A stretch of DNA of 64,000 nt. Origin: Azolla caroliniana. Taxonomy: Eukaryota; Polypodiophyta. Under the pieces are notes generated by a model that saw nothing but the letters and a program-made list of their open reading frames with translations, searched no databases and had not been told where the DNA came from. Positions 21,593 through 33,300 of the stretch are shown piece by piece; the first letter of the stretch is position 1, and each line of letters opens with the position of its first letter. Location: contig JBHGNT010000001.1 in the NCBI GenBank assembly GCA_043228905.1, forward strand, positions 35,650,001 to 35,714,000, read 5' to 3'. Made by a program: the position numbers and the translations under genes.

Positions 21593-22696
21593 CCTTCATC
21601 ATCACTTGGAGGCGAAAGCATTTGACTTGTCGCCACAAGGCAATAGTTGAGAATGAATATCCTCGAGGCACTTGTAATTAGCCCTGGGAAATGGTGTCTA
21701 GGACCCACCCTCTCCTCACTAAACAATCGCCCTTTTGTAGCAGGCACGTGAATCCCCAGCTTCCCTAATGCTCTTATCTTATCACACTGAAACCATGACA
21801 AGGATGTCTGCAAAGAACATAATCTGGATGGTGATTGAAGGATACCATCTCTACATTATATGTACAAGTTTTTTCTTCCTTTTCTAAGCTATGTTTGGAA
21901 TGAGTAACAATTGTCTTAATAGCTAACTCAGAAGGTTTCTGCAACATTGATCAAACACACTTCTCGATCTGTAACTAGTAAACTAACAACTACTTTGTTG
22001 AAAACCATCATTTTCCAAAACACTTGGGGATCTAATGGATTCTTTGAATGTTTGCTTGGAAGTTAATCAATTTGTTTGCTACACATGTACAATCATTTAG
22101 TGTGTAATACAATACACTTAGAGATGAGTTGTTAAATATCTAGTATGCAAACCAAGGATGGATTGCAAATTTGTGTGATCATTGCTTGCTACGTAATAAG
22201 ATTGGTATAAACTAACTTATTTCTAGCCATGCTAATGTAAACAACTTGACTCGTAACCCATCATCATATGTTATATTTTCTTGTGTGTGGATCACCAATT
22301 TATCAATCGATTTTATCCCGAGGTTATGCACCAATTGCTGCACATCATCAAAGTAAATAACCCTCTACTAAGGCCAAATTCTTCTACGTTGCAAAATTTG
22401 TTTTCTCTATATCTAGTGGTGAAGGGGGTCTTGAAGATCAAAGAGGAATATTCCAGATGTGAGACAGCAAAAGCCTCTCTTATTGTATTAGATTGTCAAG
22501 GTAGTTAGGTTGATTGATTCCATTGCCCCCGCGAGAGGCATTAATGTGTGGGTTTCTGAACTACGGTATGATTTTTCGGCCATGTGTTCTGAGAAGCAAT
22601 ACATAGATGGGATTCGGTAAACGGGGTCGGGTTGGGCGATGGATTCGTGTTGAAGTCCCACCAATTCATCGTTAAAACAAAGCCTCTCTAATCCTA
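21593..22696. other. Intergenic region between divergent RPL31 and SEC23
   Basis: This stretch separates two genes transcribed away from each other and should hold both promoters. It has no convincing coding sequence. An 82-codon minus-strand frame at 21565-21813 has no recognisable domain and ends in microsatellite sequence. Confidence 0.45.
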
Positions 22697-22706
22697 TGCG
22701 CACACG

Positions 22707-22762
<56 letters not shown>

Positions 22763-22767
22763 TGCAC
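22697..22767. repeat. Alternating (CG)n(CA)n tract upstream of SEC23
   Basis: About 70 bases of strict purine-pyrimidine alternation, CG-rich at the left and CA to the right, end in a palindromic CACGTG. The tract lies 110-180 bases before the SEC23 start codon. Confidence 0.9.
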
Positions 22768-22875
22768 GAACGAACGATGCCTTCTCCTTTTTCTCTGTAG
22801 ATCAATAATAATAATAATTCCTGCTGTCTCCTAAGAGAGTCTTCCCTCCCCTGTTTTCTGTGTGTTTTCCTCGCC

Positions 22876-25800
22876 ATGGATTTCTCAGAGCTGGAGGCAT
22901 CAGAGGGGCTGCGATGGACATGGCACGCCTGGCCATCGGATCGGCGGTCGGCGGAGAAGATGGTGATCCCCCTGGCCGTCATGTGCTGCCCTCTCTTCTC
23001 CGCCGCCACTGCAGACGACGACATCCCCACGCTGCCCTATTCCCCTCTCAGATGCAGCAGCTGCGGCGGCGTGCTCAACCCCTACGCCCGTCTCGATCCC
23101 TCCACCAAGCTCTGGATATGTCCTTTCTGCCTCCACCGCAACTCCCTCCCTCTCTCACACCACCACTATGCGTCCGATCAGGGCGTCCTCCCTGCCGAGC
23201 TCTTCCCCGCTCACACGTGCGTAGAGTATATCATCCCTCCTCCTCCACGCCCTTATGCTGTCTCTTATCCCCTCCAACAGCAGCAGCAGCAGATGGCCCC
23301 ACCCCTGCCTCCTGCCGCCGGCCCCACTTTTGTCTTTGTCATTGATACTTGTATCTCGGCGCAAGATTTTGGAGCCTTGAAGAAGGCGATTTCCCATACT
23401 GTCAGCCTCTTGCCAAACAATGCCGTGCTTGGCCTACTCTCCTTTGGGACACAAGTTCATGTCCATGAACTCGGATCGAACAATCATTACATGAAGGCGC
23501 TTGTATTCGATTGGCAGAGAGAATATACTTCTCTTCGGGTATGGTCTCTGCGTGCGTTTATCTTATCTCTTACTTTCCTTGATTGTAATGTGATCATCAT
23601 CCAGGTTTGGAAGGTTATTAATGTATTGCTTGGTCAGGCCCCGTCTAGCAGTAGTACCCTTAGATAGTATTCCTGGTTGAACAAAATCCTACTGCCCGAT
23701 TCAATATCATTCACAGTCATAACTGTCTTCAGAAATTGTTTGATGACACCCATTGTTCACCATAAAATTCATCCTGATCCTTTGAATTTTGATTCGTTGC
23801 ATTTGTCACATTCAATCTGGATGTCCCAAACTGGATCAGAGCTCGACTCCGGGGGAAAGAAGTGAACCTTTTCCCCTCTGATTTTCGACATTTGAGAGGA
23901 GGGATAGGTGAAGCATGGGAAGCTGTAGCAGTAAAGCCTCTTTTTGGCTAAGAAACAAGATTGCATCTTGGGTATTGTTTTCCACAATGTCCTCATAAAG
24001 GAGGGAGAGGTGAAGCATGGGGAGGTGTAGCAGTAAAGCAGCTTTCTGGCTAAGAAACAAAGTTGCATCATGGGTATTGTTTTCCACAATCTCCTCATAA
24101 AGGTACGAGAGCTCCTAGTTTTTAAGATGGTTTCATTCCTGTAATCAGTTCCAGTTATTAGAACGCAGACATCCTTAAAGAAGGTGTCAAAGTATGAAAT
24201 AGGGAGTTCAATGAAAATAATTTTTCATTACGGAAACGGAGAATGCAAGCTGTTTTAAGAAAAAATAATGGCTTGGTGGCAATTTGAGAGAGGCCTGTGG
24301 GGGTCTCTGAAAATGGCTAGTGAAACAGTGTGGATGAAAAGACTACTGCTCATTTGCACATAGCACAAGCTCATGAGGTATTGTCAAAGTGAGGCGGAAA
24401 GGAAACGGCAAAAGAGATATGGGATATACTGACAAAATCGTAGCAGGCCTCATCAAAATCTTTTTGAAGAGGATGCTTTACGCCCTTTGAGTGGATTCAA
24501 TAATTTGATGGGAGATAATGACAAAAGCCATGACTCAGAACATAAATTGGGGTCATAAATTGGAGAAAAAAATCCTATCTTGGAAAGGATTGTAAGAAAT
24601 TTTTGTGCTAAGTTGTTTCAAGGCGTTTATGGAAGTTTAGTTCATCAGTTACCATGGTACAAGGAACTTAGGCCATTAATCATTGGATTTAATTTACCTT
24701 ACAATCAATTGTTGAGCATTAATGCTGCAGATAGAATTTAGAAATGCAGTTTCCCATCTTTGTTTCGTGGTTATAATAATGTCACGATGATGTATGTATG
24801 TATATGTAATGGTGCAGATGTTGGGAAATAATATAAATGGGAGGGATGTATCTATTGACCCCTAATTCCTCTTTCACGGCAGCAGCTTGCTTTATCTATG
24901 TTAGGTGTGCCTGCATGTGATAATATAGGACTTATGAAATGGATGATAATATATTGCAACCCTCAATATAAATTACTTTACATGCATAAAATAATGGATA
25001 ACGCAGCTGCAAGAAAATGGATTCTCCTACATTATTAAACAGGTTTTTGCATAATTATGATGGATGACTATAAAATTAACCATAAAGTGTTTCAGTCTGT
25101 TTTCATCCTGTTGTGGTTAACCTATTATACTAAACTGCTTGTTCCTGCAGATCCAGCAATTATTGAGCATAAATAGTAAATCTCAAAGGGCCATGGGCAT
25201 GAAACAAGGGGGAATCAACCGCTTCCTTGTTCCAAATGCAGATAATGAATTTAATTTTCTAACTGTTCTTGAGGAGCTGCAGCCCGAAATTGGCAACACT
25301 GACTTCAAGCACAGGCCTCAACGGGCCACAGGAGTGGCTTTGAACATAGCTGTTTCATTGCTGGAGGGTTGGTCAAGCAATTCTGGGTCAAGGATATTGC
25401 TATTTGTTGGAGGTCCTGCAACGATAGGACAAGGGAAGGTTGTGAGCACGAATCTTGAAGATAGTATGCGTAGTCACCGTGACCTTGGTAATAATCGAGC
25501 ACATCATTCCCAAAAGGCAGAGAAGTTTTATAAGAATATTGAAGATACTTTGGTGTCCAAAGGGTTAGTGCTGGATGTTTTTGCTTGTTCCCTGGATCAA
25601 GTAGGTGTCCATGAAATGAAACCAGCCGTAGAGGCCTCTGGTGGACTACTGGTGCTGGCTGAGACGTACGAGTCAGATGAATTCATAAAATCGTTACAAC
25701 GTCTTTTTGCATTCAATAATGCAGATGGTCTTCTGAAAATGTGTTTCAATGCAACTCTGGAGGTTATAACTAGCCCGAAAGTGAAGGTCTCTCAAGCTTT

Positions 25801-26815
25801 CGGACCCTGCTCTTCACTGGGTCATAAGAGCAGTAACAACAAGCAGGCTGGAACGAGCACGTGGAAAATGTGCACCTTAAATGAGAAGACCAACATTGCA
25901 TTCCTCTTTGAATTGTCAAATCAATCCACTATAGGTGCACAACCAGGCACTGCTTTTGTTATCCAATTTATAACAAAGTATCACAAAAGCGATGGTCAGG
26001 CTCGGGTTCGAGTCACGACGACTGCGAGGCGGTGGATTGATGAATCTCAATTTCAGGAGCTTAAAGCAGGATTTGACCAGGAAGCGTCAGCTGCCATCAT
26101 TGCAAGGATTGCATTACAGAAAGTGTCTGGGCAAGATGTGTTGGATGTCATAACTTGGCTTGAACACATGTTGATTAGATTTGCTGCTAAGTATGGAGAT
26201 TATCACCAGGAAGTAGCTGAATCTTTTCAACTTTCATCTGGTTTCTCTTTGTTTCCGCAGCTTATGTTTTACTTGCGCCGCTCTCCATTTCTCCAAGTAA
26301 GCAACAACACACCAGATGAAACTGCTTTCTTTCGCTTGATGCTGAATAGAGAAGGTGTAGCAGAAACTGTTATTATGATACAACCCACATTGTTCTCTTA
26401 TTCCTTTGATGGTCCTCCAAGGCCAGTCTTGCTTGATATTAACTCAATCAAGGCTAATACCATCCTCCTCTTTGATGCATTCTTTGTTGTAGTAGTGCAT
26501 TGTGGATCCATCATTGCTCAATGGAGGAAGCTTAACTATCATAATGATCCATCACATGAAAACTTCAAAAAACTGTTGGAAGCACCTGTCATAGATGCAC
26601 AATCTCTACTTATGGAACGGAATCCACCCCCAAAGTTCATTCAATGTGATCAACATAGTAGCCAAGCAAGGTTTTTATTAGCCAGATTGAATCCATCAGT
26701 TACGCATAGAAGTGAGAATGTTGGGGATTCTGATTTGATTTTCACCGATGATATGAGCTTACAAGTATTTATTGATCATTTACAAGAACTTGCTGTGAAG
26801 GATGGGTATATATGA
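22876..26815 (+). CDS. SEC23: COPII coat protein SEC23
   Basis: Inner COPII coat subunit. It pairs with SEC24 and is the GTPase activator for SAR1 at ER exit sites. Two exons, 22876-23538 and 25151-26815, join in phase 0 across a 1612-base intron and give 775 residues, the normal size. The N-terminus MDFSELEASEGLRWTWHAWP is the family start. The zinc finger uses Cys60, Cys63, Cys82 and Cys85 (CSSC, CPFC). The trunk begins around residue 130 (PTFVFVIDTCI), with KPAVEASGGLLVLAETY further on. The helical region and gelsolin-like domain follow (FPQLMFYLRRSPFLQVSNN, FDAFFVVVVHCG). Exon 1 is GC-rich and includes a six-glutamine run; exon 2 is AT-rich. The end (VFIDHLQELAVKDGYI) fits the family apart from minor variation. 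Confidence 0.96.
23898..24101. repeat. 102-bp tandem duplication in the SEC23 intron
   Basis: Units 23898-23999 and 24000-24101 differ at only about ten positions. Shared blocks include GGTGAAGCATGGG, TGTAGCAGTAAAGC, GGCTAAGAAACAA and GGGTATTGTTTTCCACAAT. Confidence 0.9.
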
Positions 26816-29800
26816 GTTTACTGATGTTTCTGCTTTTGGTTTATAGCTTAATTATAAAGCTACTTCAAAAGATGAATTTTGCATATACAAATTTGCTCTT
26901 GTTATATGCCTTATGAGGAGAAACATCCTCTAAAGACAATACAACTTAATAGCAACATTAATTGCAATAGAGGTATAGAAACAAGGGCAACTGTGACATC
27001 TCATAAGCCAATGGTCCTCATAGAACCTATCACAACCCAGTCAACACAAGTATGAACAATGTCATTGAAAAACCCTTGAATCTATCTCATGAGAAATTGC
27101 AGCAAAGTTGCTGCTTGTAAATAAGAGTATAGGACTGAAAATCATACATATGTCATAAGCCAACAAACCTCATCAAACCCAATCATAGCCATTGCACCAA
27201 ACAACCATGAATATAAACAAAATGTCTTTGAAATTCCTAGTTATAGAGTTGAAGCTATATTGATAGAAATTTCAATAGAATTGATAGTAATAGAGTATAG
27301 AAACAGGACTAACATTCATATCTCATAGGCCAAGGATTCTTGTTAAACCCAAATTTATGGACTTTGTGTCTTGGTACCTATTAATAGTATCCAATGACTA
27401 TATATCCAATGACTTAGTTCAAAACATTAGAATAGCACAATACAGTCAACATTTTGCCACTTTGCCTCGCATTCAAATACAATATTTGTATGGACTAGAT
27501 TTTGACACCCATGTCCGCCAAATCTAAACCTTCATGCTTTAATTGCATGGTGTAAAACACCCAAGCACAAAACAACATATAGGCAATGTTTTCGGACGCT
27601 TTGCTGACATTCTTAGTGGGAAGTGGAAATGGAGAAGGGCCAAGGTCTTATTACTTGATAAGCATTGGATATTTTAAAAACAAGGTCCCTCGCAAAAGAA
27701 AGAAAGAAAGCTTTATTAACTCCTTTTAAGAGGCCAAAATTGCCCACAAGACTGAAAAAGAGACCAACAAATCAAATGTCTCCCGTCTTTGAGAGCCACA
27801 AATCAAAATAACTAGGCTACTCAAGAATCTAAATATCTAAGCACTTGAACAACTTGTGTAAATATCTCTCAGGTTCTAACAACTCTAGACATCAGACTTT
27901 GTGATTGTGCTTCTTCGATGGCCCATAATGTTAAAATCATCAATCAATCTTAACAACTTTGGTCCCGAAGTGTGCAACTTAGGATGTTTGAAGTTTAATG
28001 ACGGACCTAAAGCTTCCATTTTCTAGGATTTTTGGAGTTCTCAAGAAATTGATCCACTTTATTGTTATTTAATCAAATAACACAAATATTATTATGGCTT
28101 TCATGCTTATATTTCAAACATTCTCCTTCACTTACTTTTTTGAGTTTTAGTGGTAAACATAATGTTCAAACGTTTACCGTAATGCACACAACACCACATG
28201 CACAAACACTCGAACACACTCCACTTTTGTTTTTAACAAAGTATATTACTAGTGGGGATTTGGAAACGTGAATGTGAGGTAAAAAATCACAAAGAATATT
28301 CACAATGTATTAGATTATAAACATTAAGAAAGCAAGGCATAAATGTGTTTGATAATCTTATGATTAATTACATGACAAAGTTAAAGAGATGCTTGGAAGG
28401 AAACCTAAACTAGTATGGATTAAAAACAACTTGACCATTGTCACATTCATTGCAAACACTCCATATTGTCCGTTCAAGTCAAACTCTAATCCATAGAACC
28501 AAAAGATTTTTTGGAGGTGATGAGGATTGAATTGTATTTATAGATAGCGGGGTAAATTGTTATATGGAAATATTGGTTGTGCACAAATCTAAAGTACATG
28601 AATAAGGATTTGATTTGGTTGTCCAAACCTCTTCCAAATGACGGTAATCACTATTTAGGAGTGGATTTGAATCAGTAGAGTTTTCAATGTTTTGCTATAA
28701 TCAATGAGCTATCTAAACCATGAAAGGAGTCATCTACCAATAAGTTTCCTTAATTGTAATATGGAAACTATATGAAGGACCCTAGAGAAATTGTTGTTCC
28801 TTCAGAATCAACAATATTTTCCACATCCTAATGCAATCCCATATATGCCTTTTGGCTAATGGCCTATAGGGTCCATAGAGGAGAATTAGTTGTTCAAAAC
28901 ATATTTCACGCCACGTCTCATTTCCTAGTGGAATCATGCACAGGATATAGTCCAAAATAAAAAAAACAACACATAAATGTAGACATAGTATAGAATGATG
29001 CACAAAATATAATCTCACAATAATTTACCTACAATGTTGAATAAAGTTAAAATTTATTTGTATATAGATTAGGCTAATCATAAAAGTTAAAACATTTGTA
29101 CTAAAATTTGGGGTCTTCCATCACTCAAAAGAGGCAACGAGTTAACTTTATGCACGAATTACACCGAACAATTATTTGCGCTTGGTATATGTGTTGGTGC
29201 CTTGACATGTAAGGTAGTAAATTGAGGAAAGAATAAAAATTTATGGGATTGCATAGGAATATCTAAGGTGGATATGTAGGTTGGGAAACTTGTGACTTGT
29301 CACCATGATAGTACTAATATGACGCTAGATTATAGAAAGATTTGCCTTTTCTAGCTCAATAGGACTCTCTTTTTTTTGTCATGATCCAGCATGTCTAACT
29401 TTAAACAATTGTGTGAGTCGTGACACTTGTGATTTCCACATTCCAAGCCCCAACGTAAACAATATCATAATAAATACAAGCATGAAAGAGGGGTAATGAT
29501 GCTACGTGTACTCTATATAGAATCGCAGTAATCTAAACTGTAAGTATAATATCAATGTCTACACATACTATTGCTATTTGTTGCCTATTCAAGGCTACTT
29601 AATAGGAAGGAGACGAAAATCCCGTCATAGCCATTGTAATAGTTATACCTATTCTGGAATAGTTAATGATTTAAAAGTCACGTTTGAACAAGCCTCCAAG
29701 ATTTCATGTGCTTATTCGAATGAACGTTTAAAACTGTTGCAGTTTCCCATGGTAAAAAAAATAGATAACAACTCAAACACTTCAGTCTCGCAACATCTAG

Positions 29801-30223
29801 ATTCAAGCCTCTATCGCTTTTCAAGAAAATCTAGCCTTATATATATATATATCCTAATCTTGTAATGTGAATTGAGCACAATAGGAATCACACCATAGAG
29901 GTTCCTTATTAGACTAATATTATGGTAATAAGCTTTCCTAAAACAACTAAATTTCATTCATAAATTTAAAGCTGAACTCATACAAATAACTCAACTAGTT
30001 TCTATTGCTAAAATGGAAATTTGTAGCAATTATCCAGGATGAAATTACACTCTTGAAGCCCATTGGATACCATCACAAATACGGGGTTATGTAATTTACT
30101 GCGAGTTTGTTGTTAAAAAAAAAGATGTTGTAGATTTAGCACGTGACTTACATGTGCATCATGCATTCCCTATCAACTTCACCACCGCACAAGACATAAT
30201 GTGTTAACGCATTTGATATGAAC
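26816..30223. other. AT-rich intergenic DNA with one dispersed-repeat copy
   Basis: No preserved gene was found in this stretch. Around 27700-27760 lies a copy of the dispersed repeat (CTTTATTAACTCC, TTTTAAGAGGCCAAAATTGCC). The low GC content and many short remnants of frames suggest old, decayed transposon DNA. Confidence 0.45.
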
Positions 30224-30380
30224 TAACAATCAACAACGGTTCAGTTTGAACCTTAACGGTTGGAAAAAATTTAGCGGTTCGGTATAACGGTTTCGTGGTT
30301 TAGTTCGGTTCAGGTCTCAAAAAAATTTAACGGTTCGGTTTTGACCCTCTCAAACCGAACCGAACCGTTGCCGATTGTTA
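30224..30380. mobile_element. MITE-like element with inverted ends and CGGTTCGGT motifs
   Basis: The left end TAACAATCAACAACGGTTC and right end GAACCGTTGCCGATTGTTA are near-perfect inverted copies. The inside repeats CGGTTCGGT-like motifs (near 30283, 30318 and 30332). The length of about 157 bases, terminal inverted repeats and lack of coding capacity fit a miniature inverted-repeat element. Superfamily and target duplication are not determined. Confidence 0.55.
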
Positions 30381-33300
30381 ATGTGAACATGTTGCCTGTA
30401 AAATATTTTAAGAGATTTTAGATGTTCACACACATGATTGATCATGGATTCCTATGATTACCTTATTCAAATTCTAACAATGCAAATATATAGTGTATTG
30501 GTAATGGTTGCGATTTAGAACATTATGTCGTCGTGTATGACCATAAGGTTGAATCCCCATAATTGCCACATGTTTCAATACTTTTTAGTCATCAATAAAT
30601 TTGTAATCTTAGAATGTATAAGGCAAATCATTTTACGTCTTGATTGTATAACCATAAGATTGACTCAATTATGTTCCTCAATGCTCACACATTTTTATAC
30701 TTTTGTCATCAATGATTTTGTGTTAGTTGATACCATAAACATAATGTTGACTCCCATTAATCCCCCACACTTTTGCAATGATTGGTTGAAAGCACTGAGC
30801 ACATACACTCCAAGTTATACTTAATAGGCAATCATTTGAACAAAATAATCATTTTCTGCATGTCAAAAACATTATGTCTTTGAAATCGAAGCGGTGTTAA
30901 TTTGAATTGAGAATGTCAACATGATCTTGTTTCCTATTAGTAGTGAGATAACATAATATCATTCGAAAAGTCATTGGTATCTCGTTTGTCAATACGATTT
31001 TTTATTATAGATAAATCTTTTCACAAATGAGTACAAAGACTTGTATAGTCAATACTTTCACCATATCAATAAAACTTTATGACATGCATGTTTTGTATTA
31101 TTTCAAGTAAACATATTCATAAATTATATGTAAACTTCGAATGACATCTGTTTAGGGATTCGAAAGTTGATTGTGACTCATACCTAGTTTATTTTCTACA
31201 ACTCCTCCTTACATTGCCAATGATAACAAGGCTAGCCATTGTATGGTCATCAAATCAAAGGAAGTGTGTTGAGCATATGAGAAATGATGCCTACATGAAT
31301 TTTGTTTTCTTGTGTGTGGTAGCATGATGCACATTTAATGTCTACTTGTTTATCATAGTCCTTGGTTGTAGGGGCACATCTCATAAACTTTTTCATATAA
31401 ACTACTTCCATATATTTTCATAGCCACAGATTACAAATTTGCCCAGGTTGGGAGGTGGGGGGGGGAGGGGTGAGAAATGATGTTTTGAACAAACAATGTT
31501 GTTATTCACTTGAATATTTGTAAGAGTTAATAGAAAAAATTAATATTTTCTGAATGGTCCTACAAATATAAGATACTTTCCTCGTAACTTCGTACTGCAT
31601 ATTTTCATGCAAATTAGATATAGTTTACAAAGAAAAAAAATCACAACTCAACAAATTAAGGAAGAAATAGTTTGGCTAAGGCTAGACCTAGGAAGAACAC
31701 TAACAACAAAATTCTAGCTAGCATGATGCTTCGATAGGTGGGTGGGTGGTGTCAGACTTTCTTAAAATTCATTTGAGGGAGGGAGGGAGGGGAATCGTTT
31801 GAATTGAGTTCACAACACACAAAAAATCAAAATCAAAATAATTCGATTGGATATAGTTTGTCACATCGTTTTGTGTCTCCTCGTCCTCAAAGGATTGTTA
31901 ATTTATATTTGTTTATTTAATCAATAATTTCACACGCATCCATCTATTGGATATTGGTTCACATGTAGTTCCTCTCACATTCATTCTCTGGTCTCCACAC
32001 TTTTACACTAGCTTAGGAGCATTTATTTATCGTAAGTTGTTTAAAAACCCTTTCAAGTGTCCTGCTTTTGTTAGCCTTCACCAACGAAGCCCCCTCTGTT
32101 ATTTAGAAAACAATTAAGACCACGTGGAAAATTTTAGTGAGTTCCACTAGAAAAATATAGCTTTTCGCCTATCTTGTTGCAAGTTTATGTCATCAAAAGA
32201 ATTCCCCTTGAAGTTTTAGGCAAACTTCAAGGTGTTTTAGAGTTTGCCCCAATTTATTTGTTTGTGCATTGTTCGAAATACATTTTATCCAATCATTTTA
32301 AACAATGCCAAATGAATTATAGTCGATTGAAGTCCAATGTGAGTTGTCATTGTGGTTAGAATGTCACTTAATTACTTGAGCACGATATTCTAGAATATGC
32401 TCTCCCTCAACTGAATTTTCCGGCCAAATTACGCCCATTTTCCGATGTAATTTAAATGAATTCTAGTAATTCCCATTTCAAACATTTCCAAAGTTGTTAA
32501 AGATAACATTCTTGCAACTTATCCACAACCCCCCGCCCCCCCCTCCCAAAAAAAAAAAGGTTTTTAATAAATTATCTTGTTCTGCATTCTTCATTGCTAT
32601 AAAGTGCGCACTAATATACTTAAACCATTCCACCAACAAACACATTCATTTTGCACACACATCTAAAGGAAAGACACCTTGCATCATGGATGCAATGTGT
32701 TCATATAATTTTTATATAGGTTGTCGAGGTAGTTGTGAAACGTGGATGGGTCAAGTCAAGAGAACTAGATTCTCATCCATTGTTTCATTGGATTTCATTG
32801 TCCAGAAAAAAAGTTCATTCAAACTACCCTTTCAGAACAACATTGTTTATATTCTATTACTTAGTTTTACAATTAGAGATGTTGTAAATGATACCTACAC
32901 CACAATATTTAGCCATATGATGCTTTCATTATTCAACTCATCCTTAGTATTAGAGAAAGTGGACTATACTTTTTTGTTTGTTGAAATAGATGAGAACAAG
33001 AAGTTGAGATGGAGGTTGGTAACCCATAAATAGCATTTTAAATTGATAAGGTCTTGGGAGGCAATGTTTGAATGATTCCTTTGTGAAACAATGTATACAT
33101 CTTCAAATGGATATTACAATGCAAATAAGTAGGGTTTAAAACAAACTAGAATATTATTGAAAGGTTGTAGCCATTTGTAAATTGGAGTAGGAGACTATCA
33201 TTCATTCATTTTGGTAACATGAGCTTCAAAAAGATGCAAAACGAGGGCATCTCTCCTCATTGCTTGATCACCCCTTATTGCTGGCTATGCTCAACAAATC

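Noticed and set aside
21565-21813. 82-codon minus-strand frame upstream of RPL31 as an extra exon
   Set aside because: RPL31 exon 1 at 21306-21359 already gives a start codon and transit peptide with good splice sites. This frame ends in a GA/TA repeat.
22488-23030. 180-codon minus-strand frame over the SEC23 start
   Set aside because: It runs through the CA/CG microsatellite and is antisense to conserved SEC23 exon 1.
32494-33033. 179-codon plus-strand frame
   Set aside because: It begins in a C-rich/A-rich tract, has no recognisable domain and lies in decayed repeat-like DNA.
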